Source of the DNA: Paenibacillus ferrarius
Lineage (GTDB): Bacteria > Bacillota > Bacilli > Paenibacillales > NBRC-103111
Length of the DNA: 64,000 bases
NCBI RefSeq assembly: GCF_002027705.1
Contig: NZ_MBTG01000019.1
Span: 78,883 to 142,882 of the forward strand
Direction: 5' to 3'
Shown here: piece after piece, positions 1-8,735 of the stretch
How the letters are laid out: the number at the start of each line of letters is the position of its first letter
Numbering within the stretch: position 1 is the stretch's first letter
Made by a program: the position numbers and the translations under genes
Notes under the pieces: generated by a model
Database searches by the model: none
What the model was told of the DNA's origin: nothing
What the model saw: only the letters and a program-made list of their open reading frames with translations

Positions 1-1137
1 GGGCGGGAACGCAGCAAAGCCTTTGGAATATGGGGGATCGTGTTCGGGATTGGCCTCGGGTTTGGACCCATTATCGGGGGGATGATCGTGGCTGCATTGA
101 ACTGGCATTGGGTTTTTCTGATCCACGTACCGCTGACCATCCTTACGCTGATCCTTGTCTTTGGGGGTGTGGAGGAATCCAGTGATCCGCAAGCGAAAAA
201 GCTGGACGTTATCGGTATTGTCACGCTTTCGTTGGCGGTCTTTGGTCTGGCCTACTTTATCACGCAAGGAGCAGAATTAGGCTTTACCAGCATAGCCTCC
301 ATCAGCATTCTTGGTGCAGCGGCAGCAAGCTTCATTATTTTTCTAATTGTGGAAAAGTTCAGCACTCATCCGATGTTCGACTTTTCCGTATTCAGGATAC
401 GCAATTTCTCCGGCGCGATCCTTGGTTCCATCGGCATGAATTTCAGTTTCTGGCCATTCATGATCTATCTGCCGATTTATTTTCAGAGCGGTCTTGGTTA
501 TGGCATTGTTGCCGCCGGGCTGTCTCTCTTGGCTTATGCGCTGCCTACCCTGGTGATCCCGCCACTTGCAGAGCGTCTTTCGCTGCGCTATCAGCCGCGT
601 ATCGTCATCCCATTGGGTCTTTTCATCATCGGCCTGGGCTTCATTATGATGAAATATGGCAGTGGAGGCGATCACGCCAACTGGCTGACCATGCTCCCAG
701 GTTCCCTGTTGGCTGGCATCGGGCTGGGCTTGACCAACACGCCTGTGACCAACACGACTACTGGCTCAGTTCCGATTACCCGCGCAGGCATGGCTTCCGG
801 TATAGACATGAGTGCCAGATTGATCAGTCTAGCCATCAACATCGCCGTTATGGGATTCATTTTGCAGGAAGGCATCCTGTCTTATTTGAGGGGAGCCCTT
901 CCAGGGACTCTCGATACAACGCAATTGCGGGCTTTGGCCGGGAAAATAGCTGCCGGAAACTTTGCATCCCTCAAGCAGGGCTTGCCAGAACTGTCCTCTC
1001 TGGATGCGTCCGGAGCTGTGGTCCACGCGGCTCTTGTGCACGGATTTGGCTTGGTGATGCTCTATGGCGGCATTGGCGTGTGGGTTTTGGCCGCGATCAG
1101 TTATATGATTTTTAGATCTAGATCTTCTCAGACATAG
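1..1137 (+). CDS. MFS drug exporter of the DHA2 type (5' end outside the window)
   Basis: The reading frame is open from base 1, so the gene is cut by the window edge; the GTG at 40 is an internal codon, not the start. The first residues (GRERSKAFGIWGIVFGIGLG) match the motif-C region of EmrB/QacA-type 14-helix transporters, with the glycine-rich FGPIIGG run following. About ten hydrophobic segments remain. Known family role: proton-driven export of drugs or other small amphiphiles across the cell membrane. The gene ends at TAG and overlaps the convergent WYL regulator by 10 bases. Substrate cannot be told from the sequence. Confidence 0.85.
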   Translation, partial: GRERSKAFGIWGIVFGIGLGFGPIIGGMIVAALNWHWVFLIHVPLTILTLILVFGGVEESSDPQAKKLDVIGIVTLSLAVFGLAYFITQGAELGFTSIASISILGAAAASFIIFLIVEKFSTHPMFDFSVFRIRNFSGAILGSIGMNFSFWPFMIYLPIYFQSGLGYGIVAAGLSLLAYALPTLVIPPLAERLSLRYQPRIVIPLGLFIIGLGFIMMKYGSGGDHANWLTMLPGSLLAGIGLGLTNTPVTNTTTGSVPITRAGMASGIDMSARLISLAINIAVMGFILQEGILSYLRGALPGTLDTTQLRALAGKIAAGNFASLKQGLPELSSLDASGAVVHAALVHGFGLVMLYGGIGVWVLAAISYMIFRSRSSQT

Positions 1138-2039
1138 TGATCCATCATCTGTTTCAAATAATTCCGAAAGTCTTCAACATATGTTTGGGGCGCTACGATT
1201 TTTAGATTTGTGCCGAAACTTGCTAGAAATTGAAATCCTGTACTGTTGTGAGGGACATCGATTGTTGCTAATAAAAATTCAGAACTATAGTTTTCAATAC
1301 TTTTTCGACCGTACCTTTCAATGAATTGATCTTGGATGCTAGGGGAAATCAATGCCTGAATAGCGACTAGCTGCGGTTGATAGCTTGCTTCGCGTTCTTG
1401 TTCTACTAAATATTCTCTAGGGTTAAATGTTTTGTCGTCCATATTAAGCTTATCGATCCGAGATAATTTGAACGTTCTATAGCTCATACGATGTAAACAG
1501 AATCCCTTCAGATACCAACTCGTTTCGCTAAAATGAAGCTGATAGGGCTCGACAATTCTATTCGTCGCTGTGCCATTTTTATCTATATAATCAAATGAAA
1601 CTAATCTTCTCTTTAGTATGGATTCTTGAAATGTCCTCAAGGTGTGAAGAATTTCAGACCGACCCTCCCAACCATAAAATGACAGTTGAATCGAACTTTT
1701 CAGAGACAAGGGGCTAACCATTGCCTCTATTTTTTTGATCGTAATGTCAACTTCTTCGCTAATTAGAATTTGTTCCAATCCGCCGAGCGCAGTTAGTATA
1801 TTCTCTAAGTCGGAGCTGCTTAAAAGACGTTTATCCACCTTGTATTCATCCATAATACCGTAGCCGCCATGAACGCCATTGATAGAATAGATCGGGATGT
1901 TGGATAGGCTCAGTGTTTCCATATCGCGAAGAATAGTTCTTTTGGACACATCAAATAATTGCGTGAATTCTGTTGTTGAAACGATATTTTTTCTCAGCAA
2001 TATCATGATGATAGAAATAAGTCTCTCAATCTTGTCCAT
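1128..2039 (-). CDS. WYL-domain transcriptional regulator (DeoR-like HTH, YafY type)
   Basis: 303 residues. An N-terminal winged HTH (about residues 1-60, with FTQLFDVSKRTILRDMETL) is followed by a WYL domain (about 140-215, with RIVEPYQLHF and WYLKGFCLHR) and a C-terminal WCX-like part. This is the usual length and order for the family, whose members sense small ligands or nucleic acids. The start ATG has a good GGAGG upstream. It is divergent from the VOC gene at 2137, and a perfect 7-base inverted repeat lies between them, so it probably controls that gene and itself (inference). Confidence 0.88.
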   Translation of the reverse strand: MDKIERLISIIMILLRKNIVSTTEFTQLFDVSKRTILRDMETLSLSNIPIYSINGVHGGYGIMDEYKVDKRLLSSSDLENILTALGGLEQILISEEVDITIKKIEAMVSPLSLKSSIQLSFYGWEGRSEILHTLRTFQESILKRRLVSFDYIDKNGTATNRIVEPYQLHFSETSWYLKGFCLHRMSYRTFKLSRIDKLNMDDKTFNPREYLVEQEREASYQPQLVAIQALISPSIQDQFIERYGRKSIENYSSEFLLATIDVPHNSTGFQFLASFGTNLKIVAPQTYVEDFRNYLKQMMDHYV

Positions 2040-2070
2040 AAGTTCCCCCTCCTCAAATTAATTTAGGAAT

Positions 2071-2090
2071 GGTGACATACAGTTGTCACC
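2071..2090. promoter_or_regulatory. Inverted repeat operator, likely for the WYL regulator
   Basis: GGTGACA and TGTCACC arms are separated by six bases, giving a perfect 7-bp dyad in the 97-bp divergent gap. On the minus strand the left half of the dyad overlaps a plausible -35 (GTGACA) with TAAATT 18 bases later, which fits autorepression. Binding by the WYL protein is inferred from position only. Confidence 0.5.
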
Positions 2091-2136
2091 TTTTGTAGAT
2101 TATACTACATTTATCACAAGAAGGAGGTATTACTTT

Positions 2137-2601
2137 ATGTCAGCTATTGTATATTTAAACTTTGATGGAAATGCAGAACAAGGGATTGAATTTTATTCGG
2201 AGGCTTTAAGTGCAGCGGAAGTGAAAAAAGTTAAATTTAGCGATATCCCACAAGATCCAAACTATCCACTGCCAGAAAATGAGTTAACTATGATTATGGA
2301 ATCTTCCATAGAATTCGTAGGCGGGAAAATCATGATGTCGGATATTTTGCCTTCTATGAAGACGGTAACAGGTGAGTTGGTGAAAGGAAATAATGTCCTG
2401 ATTAGCCTAGTCATCGATGATAAACAAAAACTAGAAGAATACTTTAATCGTTTATCGGTTGGTGGCTATGTTATAATGCCGTTATCCAATACTCCTTGGT
2501 CTTCGTGCTTTGGCATGCTGGTTGATAAGTTCGGGATTTCGTGGAAATTCAATAGTGACGCAGATAAGTTTCTTGATAAAGTCATTTCTAACAAACAGTA
2601 A
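2137..2601 (+). CDS. VOC-family protein, PhnB/3-demethylubiquinone methyltransferase-like
   Basis: 154 residues from the ATG that follows AAGGAGG by nine bases; the longer frame from 2083 runs through the operator and is not used. The sequence YLNFDGNAEQGIEFYSEALS, then GGKIMMSDILPS and a late FGMLVDKFGISWKF, is the PhnB-like two-module glyoxalase fold. Members are soluble, and their reactions are mostly unknown; some bind metal or give antibiotic tolerance. It is transcribed away from the WYL regulator, a frequent pairing for this family. A terminator follows. Confidence 0.85.
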   Translation: MSAIVYLNFDGNAEQGIEFYSEALSAAEVKKVKFSDIPQDPNYPLPENELTMIMESSIEFVGGKIMMSDILPSMKTVTGELVKGNNVLISLVIDDKQKLEEYFNRLSVGGYVIMPLSNTPWSSCFGMLVDKFGISWKFNSDADKFLDKVISNKQ

Positions 2602-2611
2602 CTCATGCTTG

Positions 2612-2643
2612 AGAATGGTCTTGCAATTGCAGACCATTTTTTC
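2612..2643 (+). terminator. Terminator after the VOC gene
   Basis: AATGGTC and GACCATT arms enclose a self-complementary TTGCAATTGC, followed by a T run. It sits 11 bases past the stop codon. Confidence 0.75.
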
Positions 2644-2684
2644 TTGTATATTTTTACTTGGAAAATTTAGAAAGGATCATGTAT

Positions 2685-3278
2685 ATGGAAATTGAAAATC
2701 TGATTCCAGCAAAATCGAGAGAAGATGTGAGGATTTGGCTGCAGGAAAATGGAAAGACGAAAAAGTTTTGCTGGGTCGTGGTTAGTATGACGCCTACCCC
2801 GAATACGTTGTTATATTTGGACGCGGTCGAGGAAGCTTTGTGCTTTGGATGGATCGATGGAGTCAAAAAGAAAATTTCTGAAACGGAGCTAGCTCAGCGG
2901 TTGTCTCCTAGAAGTAAAAAAAGTTCATGGACGGAATTAAATAAAGAACGTGTCCGCCGCCTCGATAAGTTGGGGTTAATGAGAGACGAAGGAAGAAGGG
3001 TTCTTCCTGATATGGATCATAATTCTTTTAGAATAGATGAAGAGATAGAGCAAAGGCTGAAAGAGGAAAAGCAAGTGTACGATAATTTCATGGCATTTCC
3101 AGATCTTTATAAACGAGTTCGGATCGACACGATACAAAGCATTAAGAATCAGCCAGAATTGTTTAGGAGCAGATTGGACAAATTCATAATAAATACGAGA
3201 GAAAACAAAATGTACGGTCAATGGAATGATAATGGACGTCTAGAGGGGGGAGGACGAAAAGATTGTAATTTATTATAA
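2685..3278 (+). CDS. YdeI/OmpD-associated family protein
   Basis: About 197 residues. The stretch TLLYLDAVEEALCFGWIDGV, then SPRSKKSSWTELNKERVRRL, is the signature of the YdeI family, soluble proteins linked in some bacteria to peptide tolerance but without a known reaction. Two ATGs six bases apart (2679, 2685) could serve; 2685 is chosen because its distance from the GAAAGGA site is better and the protein then begins MEIENLIPAK. It follows the VOC gene by 83 bases but has its own start after a terminator. Its C-terminal half has the usual basic character. Confidence 0.8.
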   Translation: MEIENLIPAKSREDVRIWLQENGKTKKFCWVVVSMTPTPNTLLYLDAVEEALCFGWIDGVKKKISETELAQRLSPRSKKSSWTELNKERVRRLDKLGLMRDEGRRVLPDMDHNSFRIDEEIEQRLKEEKQVYDNFMAFPDLYKRVRIDTIQSIKNQPELFRSRLDKFIINTRENKMYGQWNDNGRLEGGGRKDCNLL

Positions 3279-3310
3279 TCTTTCCATCCTCAATTCCTTC
3301 ACATCAATGG

Positions 3311-3345
3311 AGCCTCTGGCCTGAATGGTGAAAGGGGCTTTTTAG
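3311..3345. terminator. Terminator between convergent YdeI-like and SnoaL-like genes
   Basis: AGCCTCT pairs with AGGGGCT (one G-T pair) ahead of a T5 run, in the + direction. It touches the stop codon of the minus-strand gene. The stem is short, so the call is moderate. Confidence 0.5.
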
Positions 3346-3806
3346 CTATTTAGTGGTTTAGTTTCAACCCATGCAACCTTGAGATCTCTTTTTTTGAAAA
3401 GCCACTGATTATTCAGTTTGATGAATTCGTCGTTATACCTTATAGCTGCTACCATTAATTTCTTGTCATCGCCATCGATTGTTAAATGATGAGCATTACA
3501 ATAGGTTGTCCCAATTGCCGTATCACCAGATAAAATAATCTTACTTTGGCCATTAACATGCATGGTGGAGTCATAAGTATTTAAGTTATCAAAAATAGGT
3601 GCTAATTCCTTCCTACTGGTAACGATTTGAGATGGTTCTGCCTGACGTTCATCCATAAATACTCTAAAAAGAGTATCTTCCGTAAATAGTGCCATTTGGC
3701 CTTCAGCATCCCTCGTGTCTGCACAATAGGCATATGCGTCAATGAGATCACGTATAGCATCACGGTCAGCAATTTCTTCTAGGGATCGTCTTTTCACATT
3801 TTCCAT
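3342..3806 (-). CDS. SnoaL-like / NTF2-fold protein
   Basis: 154 residues. IADRDAIRDLIDAYAYCADTR with a following ALFTEDTLFRVF is the usual opening of SnoaL_4-type proteins, a cone-shaped NTF2 fold used for dehydratase, isomerase or ligand-binding jobs. The central NVNGQSKIILSGDTAIGTTYC-like strand region and a late WLFKKRDLKVAWVE also fit. No catalytic residues can be assigned with confidence. It is divergent from the AraC regulator at 4010, which is the likely controller. Confidence 0.75.
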   Translation of the reverse strand: MENVKRRSLEEIADRDAIRDLIDAYAYCADTRDAEGQMALFTEDTLFRVFMDERQAEPSQIVTSRKELAPIFDNLNTYDSTMHVNGQSKIILSGDTAIGTTYCNAHHLTIDGDDKKLMVAAIRYNDEFIKLNNQWLFKKRDLKVAWVETKPLNS

Positions 3807-3862
3807 GTTGTCCTCACCTTTTTTTCATTTTGTTTGTATCCGTTCCTTCTATCCTCATAGTA

Positions 3863-3922
3863 ACCGAGCCGAGTAATCAAAGCTTTGCTATGCGGCTCAT
3901 TTTGTTTGTCAATTCGGCTCAT
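3863..3922. promoter_or_regulatory. Putative AraC operator: repeated CGGCTCAT
   Basis: CGGCTCAT occurs at 3893 and again at 3915, a 22-base step or about two helical turns. A reverse half-site (ACCGAGCCGAG) lies at 3863-3873. This layout in the divergent gap fits direct-repeat sites of AraC proteins. Function is inferred. Confidence 0.4.
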
Positions 3923-4009
3923 GCTAACGGACATCGAATTCCAGCGACTCCCTATTGGATTGCCATGGTGCCTTCATGTTATCTTGTATTCAGATAAGGA
4001 GTGAGACGA

Positions 4010-4915
4010 ATGGGGTCCTCAATTAGCAAGGCTGTGAAAATGCCTCAGAGTCTAGCCAGTGTTGGCGTTTTGAAGATGAAAGGATTGTCGGTCATGGGGG
4101 CATGCGCCTATTCGGATATCAAGACGGGGAGAATGCATCTTCAGGAGCATGTTCTATTAGTTGTTCTGGAAGGTGTCTACATTGTCAGATACGGTGATCA
4201 GGAATATACAGTAAGGAAAAACGAAATGGCGCTCTTGCATAAAGGAATCGTCGTTGAGTATGAGAAGTATGGGGAAGCAGATTCGAGGCATGTATTGGAT
4301 TACATGATGTTCTTTTTGAAGGATGAATTGCTTCATGATTTTATGAAATTATCCAGTCTACCTTCCTCCAAGTCTGTATCGCCTGCCGCGGCTACTGTTC
4401 ATCCGGTGAATGAGCGCCTGTTAAGCTATATGGCTTCACTCAAGCCCTATTTTGCAGAGCCGGAGGGCATTCAAGACGAATTAATTAAGCTGAAAATGCT
4501 GGAGCTTCTTTTTGATATATTGGATGCGGACCAAGGGCTATTGAACCAAATCCTGCAGCTGAGGCAGCAGCGTCCCACAAGCATTGTTGAGGTGGTGGAG
4601 AAGAACCTGCTAAACCCCGTATCGCTTCAGGATCTGGCCTATTTGTCCGGCAAAAGCTTATCCACCTTCAAACGGGAATTCCGGAAGATCTATAATGAGC
4701 CTGCATTTCAGTGGATTCGCAACCGTCGGTTAGAGAAGGCGAAGGAACTGCTAAGCAACTCAAGAATATCCATAACGGAGGTTTGTTTGGCTACAGGCTT
4801 TGAGAACGTATCGCACTTCTCGAAGGTGTGGAAGAAGAAGTATGGGGTTTCTCCTTCGGTGATGAGGGATCGTGGTGCGGCCGCTGTGCATGAGCAAAAG
4901 AATCCGAACGATTAG
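4010..4915 (+). CDS. AraC-family regulator with ExsA-like N-terminal domain
   Basis: 301 residues from ATG 4010, eight bases after AAGGAG. The N-terminal cupin-like sensor (about 1-170, with LVVLEGVYIVRYGDQEYTVR) is of the ExsA type. Two HTH motifs follow in the last 100 residues: LQDLAYLSGKSLSTFKREFR, then ITEVCLATGFENVSHFSKVW with the usual KKYGVSPS end. Family members activate or repress nearby genes upon binding a small molecule or partner protein. The divergent SnoaL-like gene is its likely target. The gene ends inside the left arm of a strong terminator. Confidence 0.87.
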   Translation: MGSSISKAVKMPQSLASVGVLKMKGLSVMGACAYSDIKTGRMHLQEHVLLVVLEGVYIVRYGDQEYTVRKNEMALLHKGIVVEYEKYGEADSRHVLDYMMFFLKDELLHDFMKLSSLPSSKSVSPAAATVHPVNERLLSYMASLKPYFAEPEGIQDELIKLKMLELLFDILDADQGLLNQILQLRQQRPTSIVEVVEKNLLNPVSLQDLAYLSGKSLSTFKREFRKIYNEPAFQWIRNRRLEKAKELLSNSRISITEVCLATGFENVSHFSKVWKKKYGVSPSVMRDRGAAAVHEQKNPND

Positions 4916-4940
4916 TATAGCAATCGTTCGGTTTTTTTTG
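4904..4940 (+). terminator. Strong terminator of the AraC gene
   Basis: CCGAACGATT and AATCGTTCGG form a perfect 10-bp stem with an 8-base loop, followed by T8. The left arm is the end of the coding sequence. Confidence 0.9.
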
Positions 4941-5061
4941 CTTTATGCGATTGTATAAATGAGATGACTAGATCGAACTTATCGGCAGTTTTAACCCGCC
5001 TTTTAAAAAAGATCCCTTATTACATACGGCTTAGGCTTTGAAATGAGCACTGCGTTCGGGA

Positions 5062-5690
5062 ACTGCTCACTCTCACATTCAATCCGGCAAGCATGGAGAA
5101 CAACCAACGGGCAGCCGTCTTCTATTATGACGAAGAAAAGAAGTTTTGGGTGGAACTGGGGGCAAAGTAAACGGCAGTTACATTACCGTAGAAGTCGATC
5201 ACTTTACGTAAAAGGGCGTGCTGGCCGTAGATTTAACCCAACATGTGTCGGCAACCCCCACAACCCCAAATGACTTTACCGACGTCATCGGACATTGGGC
5301 CGGAAGCAAAGATAAAGCAGGCAGTTAGCGGAGGCATCGTCACCGGCTATCCGAACGGACATGTTTAAATCTGACACAACGGTGACGCGCACGGAATTCC
5401 CGGTGATGCTGATTAATGCGCTAAAGCCACAAACGGAAGGAGCGGCGCTGACCGTGGTCTGGGTACACAAAGCAGTCGCGCAAGCGGTGCAAGCGGGCGT
5501 CATTCACGGTTATTAGGACGGTTCGTTCAGACCAAATGCGGAAATTACGTGCACTGAGATGGCTGTGTTGGTTGCGAATGCGCTCAAGTTGTCTATCGAA
5601 TCGGATAACGAAACTAGCTTCGCGGATGACAAGGAAATCCCGTCAGGGGCGATAGACGCAGCTAGATTCATATGGTCTAGAAGAGGAGAA
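5062..5690 (+). pseudogene. Remnant of an SLH-domain surface protein
   Basis: Three reading frames together spell the C-terminal part of an S-layer homology protein. The pieces are NQRAAVFYYDEEKKFWVELG, then (shifted) VNGSYITVEVDHFT ending in TAA, then DFTDVIGHWA, (shifted) SGGIVTGYPNG, then DTTVTRTEFPVMLINALKP, GVIHGY followed by a TAG, and DGSFRPNAEITCTEMAVLVA. At least three frameshifts and three in-frame stops show long decay. No start is visible, so the 5' part is also gone. SLH modules bind secondary cell-wall polymers. The third SLH repeat breaks off near 5670-5690, where base composition turns AT-rich and the defence island begins. One frame (5559-5921) stays open across the junction, but its AT-rich tail has no recognisable match. 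Confidence 0.85.
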
Positions 5691-5868
5691 ACCGCGCATA
5701 CATCTAGTAAAACACAACAACCAATTGACTTGATTTCTGAGAAAAAAGACTTAGAAGTTATAATGTATGGCTTAGAAGAAGTTGATGAAAAGATTAATGA
5801 AATACTTAAGCCTCATAGAGAACTATGGCAAATAAGGTGTGCGAAAATATACAAAAAATGTGAAATTG

Positions 5869-5924
5869 AAACTAAAGACCATTGGAATATCCTCTGCAGA
5901 GGATGGTTCAATGGTCTTTAGTTT
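5869..5924. repeat. 56-bp near-perfect palindrome ahead of the restriction-modification genes
   Basis: AAACTAAAGACCATTG (5869-5884) and its exact complement (5909-5924) flank a second dyad, ATCCTC-TGCA-GAGGAT. Only the four base pairs between the two dyads are imperfect. It could be a terminator for transcripts entering from the left (a T-rich stretch follows), or a recombination scar or target site at the island edge. It ends 40 bases before the start of the XRE gene. Confidence 0.7.
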
Positions 5925-5963
5925 ATTATCCTTTATTTAGTAGTTGTATTGGGAGGTTAAACG

Positions 5964-6215
5964 TTGAATCAAACTAGTGAAAAAGAAAAATTAAAATGGT
6001 TTGGAGAAAACTTATACAATCTTCGCAAGGATCTTAAACTGACACAAGAGCAATTGGCGGGTCTAATTAACGTAAAGCAATCGACAGTATCTGAGATTGA
6101 AAATGGTCAAAGTAATGCAAAGCTAACTACTATTTGGAGTTTGGTTCATGTACTATCTGAACGTCATAATTCCCCATTAAATGTTGCAGAAAAATTATTC
6201 AAAGGGAGATTATAA
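5964..6215 (+). CDS. XRE-family regulator, probable controller (C) protein of the R-M system
   Basis: 83 residues from a TTG start seven bases after GGGAGG. The HTH covers about residues 15-70 (LRKDLKLTQEQLAGLINVKQ, then STVSEIENGQSNAKL). Size and position match C proteins, small dimeric regulators that delay restriction enzyme synthesis until methylation is established. The stop codon is two bases before the endonuclease ATG, so the two are co-transcribed. Classic C-boxes were not recognised upstream, so the role rests on context. Confidence 0.75.
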   Translation: MNQTSEKEKLKWFGENLYNLRKDLKLTQEQLAGLINVKQSTVSEIENGQSNAKLTTIWSLVHVLSERHNSPLNVAEKLFKGRL

Positions 6216-6217
6216 AA

Positions 6218-7141
6218 ATGTCATTCATGATTCAAGAAACTGCCATAAACGAATATAACAAGCTTATAGTAGATAAATTAGGTGTATTAACGAAAAAGCC
6301 AAGCAAGAGTAAGAGAGCATCTATGCGTCGTGAAACTATTTTTGCAACTTTTGAATCATTGTTGAATACATTTCCAAATGAAAATCCAGGCCAGATGTGG
6401 AGGATAGTTGAAAAAGCTCATGTGTACTCATATCTTCAAAGTGAAGGTGTAGATATGGATGTATTTGGTCTAAAATATAATATTAAACGAGAAATCTTAG
6501 AAGAATTATTTTTTGATGATGAATTGATAAGTTCATTTGAAAGTGCAAAACAAAGTTGGAAACGATCATCAGGTATTGCCTGGGAGAATTTCTTTGAGGG
6601 TACATTTGAGTCAGAAGATGATGAAATTAAGGTTGTCAACCCAAGAGATTTGAAAAAACTTCTTAAGGGAGAGCATATTAATAATAATGAAGGTTACCCA
6701 GCACCATTGCACTTTTTTGATAATGAACAAAAAAAATATTTTGAGTCACTTTTAAAGAAAAAGGATTTTGATTTATTTTTATTGTTTTATAGTACATACC
6801 ATAGAAAATGGCGTTTGTTCGGTTTAATACAATGTAAAACTTCCATTAGAGATAGAATGAAAATAAATGCTTCAACGAGCAAAGATGCAATGAATAAGAA
6901 TTTATGGTCAATATTACTAGCGCTTGACCCTGATTCTTATTTAAGAGGACAGTATTACGAAATGGCGAAGACAGACTGGCATGGAGTCTATTTTATGGAA
7001 AAAGAAGTTTCCGTTGATGATAACATAGTCAGAGCCCCCATAGATGAATTACAGTCCAAAATACTAAATCATGCAAATCAAGTATTACAAATAATTACGG
7101 ATAAGCCAGAAGTAATTAATTCTAGTTGGAGACCTAATTAA
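6218..7141 (+). CDS. Type II restriction endonuclease (family uncertain)
   Basis: 307 residues, directly after the C-like gene and convergent with a C5 methyltransferase. The best functional clue is SSGIAWENFFEG near residue 115 followed by GLIQCKTSIRDR near 203-214; the lysine in QCKTS is a good candidate for the catalytic Lys of a PD-(D/E)XK core, and the CKTSxRDR form is common in type II enzymes. It looks somewhat like the BsaWI/CCGG group, but this is only an impression and the recognition site cannot be read from sequence. AT-rich codon use differs from the flanking SLH remnant. The length is normal and no break is seen. Confidence 0.72.
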   Translation: MSFMIQETAINEYNKLIVDKLGVLTKKPSKSKRASMRRETIFATFESLLNTFPNENPGQMWRIVEKAHVYSYLQSEGVDMDVFGLKYNIKREILEELFFDDELISSFESAKQSWKRSSGIAWENFFEGTFESEDDEIKVVNPRDLKKLLKGEHINNNEGYPAPLHFFDNEQKKYFESLLKKKDFDLFLLFYSTYHRKWRLFGLIQCKTSIRDRMKINASTSKDAMNKNLWSILLALDPDSYLRGQYYEMAKTDWHGVYFMEKEVSVDDNIVRAPIDELQSKILNHANQVLQIITDKPEVINSSWRPN

Positions 7142-7173
7142 AACAAGTTGCCTTAAATTAAGGCAACTTGTTT
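7141..7173. terminator. Bidirectional terminator between endonuclease and methyltransferase
   Basis: A 16-bp perfect stem (AAACAAGTTGCCTTAA and complement) turns on a single A, so it can act on both strands. It includes the last base of the endonuclease stop and the methyltransferase stop codon. Confidence 0.8.
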
Positions 7174-8703
7174 GGCAGGTTGTTCTTTTTTTTCAGTAAT
7201 TTCAACTTCATTATATAAGAGATTTTGATTCTTAGGCTCAATAATTCCAGATAGTATATCAGCCAATCCAACAGCATCGATTTTCAATTTTTGTTTAAGG
7301 TCTGTTAGCTTTAAATTGTTGGAATAAATATATTTAATAATATTTTCTCTTAAGGGAGCGTATGTTGCATCTCTCATGTTAGATAAGTTATTCAAGATTT
7401 CTTTCGCTAATGCTGCTGACATGAGTGGTGGAACTGCATCTCCTATTTGCTGATAATAGTCTCTGCCTGTCCCTATTTCTTTTTCAGAATCTGGCTTATG
7501 TGGTTTTTGATTAGCGCCAGTAAAAATGTACCAGTCAGGGAAACCTTGGAGTCTAGCAACTTCTCTAGCGGTGAGATTTCGATTGAAATTAGGATGAACT
7601 AATTCTTCCCTGGCGTGAGAAGTAACGGTTCTAGAAGGAATATTTGCTGGAAGTTTTCTGTTTTTTTGAATAAATACACCTTTAGGTATAATCTTTTTAT
7701 CAAGTAATTGTTGGAATTCATCAGTGGAGAGCTCATTACGTAATCTTGTAACAAGATCGCCTTGATTTTCGTCCTCTTGCAAAAGATTATATCTTTCAAT
7801 AATTCTATTGCTATGATTTGGAATGTTAAATAATGTTAAGATATCTTTTTTGAAATTTACCCACGTAAATTTTCGATAGTCATATATCGAGTTTTCTATA
7901 TTTCTACAGTATTTAGAGAAAGCGCCTGAGGGCTTTTTTTTGTATGTATCACAAAAATAAAAACCGGAATTATTAGTTTTTGAATTCTTGACTAAAAACT
8001 GATCTTCACCAACCTTTGTATCCTTAACTGAAGTAACTTTTGGTAAATCTTCAAAAGCCTCTTCAACTGTAACCCAACGTGGTAATGTAGTACCATGTTC
8101 AGAATGAGTAGGTTCAGGATAGGTTAATGGTAAAGAAGAGTCCTTGGTTGCAAGAATAAAAATTCTTTCTCTTGTTTGCGGTGTCCCATAATCTGCTGCT
8201 TTGAGAATTTTAAAGTTAATATAGAGAAAGCCCTCATTTTGCAAATCTTCTAGTAAACAATGAAAGACCTTTTTTTGACTAGTTTTTGATATAGATTTAG
8301 ATAGGATATCATCTACATTCTCCATAATGAAATATTTAGCGTTTAGTTCAGAAGCAACGCGGATAAGTTGTTTGTAGTAATAATCTCTTTTATCACCATG
8401 TGTTCTTTTGGGGTTAGAAGTCGAGAAACTTCTACAAGGGGGCCCACCCATAACAATGTCAACGGAGTACTGCTCAGTTTTTTTGTAAACATACTCTCTT
8501 AACTCACTAATATCATCATCAGAAAAATTAGCTAAATCTTTTTTAATTACATTTGTATTGGGGAAGTTAGCTTTATAAGTATTTATGCTATCTTCCTCAA
8601 ACTCATAGGCAACAAGTGTCTCAAATCCGGCTAAGTGAAAACCCAATGCTAGTCCACCAGGACCAGAAAATAATTCTACAATTGTTGGTTTGTTGTATGT
8701 CAT
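7153..8703 (-). CDS. DNA (cytosine-5-)-methyltransferase
   Basis: 516 residues. All core motifs are visible: motif I FSGPGGLALG (residues 12-21), motif IV GGPPCRSFS with the catalytic Cys90, motif VI ENV near 128, motif VIII YGTPQTRERIFI, the variable target-recognition region (about 235-360), motif IX PSRTVTSHAREELVHP and motif X QIGDAVPPLMS. A tail of about 75 residues after motif X is extra and may be a small HTH-like add-on (LKQKLKIDAVGLADILSGI). It transfers a methyl group from SAM to C5 of cytosine and would protect the host from the convergent endonuclease. The promoter carries a palindrome that could allow control by the XRE/C protein. Confidence 0.95.
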   Translation of the reverse strand: MTYNKPTIVELFSGPGGLALGFHLAGFETLVAYEFEEDSINTYKANFPNTNVIKKDLANFSDDDISELREYVYKKTEQYSVDIVMGGPPCRSFSTSNPKRTHGDKRDYYYKQLIRVASELNAKYFIMENVDDILSKSISKTSQKKVFHCLLEDLQNEGFLYINFKILKAADYGTPQTRERIFILATKDSSLPLTYPEPTHSEHGTTLPRWVTVEEAFEDLPKVTSVKDTKVGEDQFLVKNSKTNNSGFYFCDTYKKKPSGAFSKYCRNIENSIYDYRKFTWVNFKKDILTLFNIPNHSNRIIERYNLLQEDENQGDLVTRLRNELSTDEFQQLLDKKIIPKGVFIQKNRKLPANIPSRTVTSHAREELVHPNFNRNLTAREVARLQGFPDWYIFTGANQKPHKPDSEKEIGTGRDYYQQIGDAVPPLMSAALAKEILNNLSNMRDATYAPLRENIIKYIYSNNLKLTDLKQKLKIDAVGLADILSGIIEPKNQNLLYNEVEITEKKEQPAKQVALI

Positions 8704-8735
8704 TTAAACACCTCATTATTATTGCAAGTAACCCC

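Noticed and set aside
5559..5921. 120-codon ORF across the SLH remnant and AT-rich segment
   Set aside because: A chance join: the first third is SLH remnant in decay, and the tail runs into the left arm and centre of a long palindrome; no start signal.
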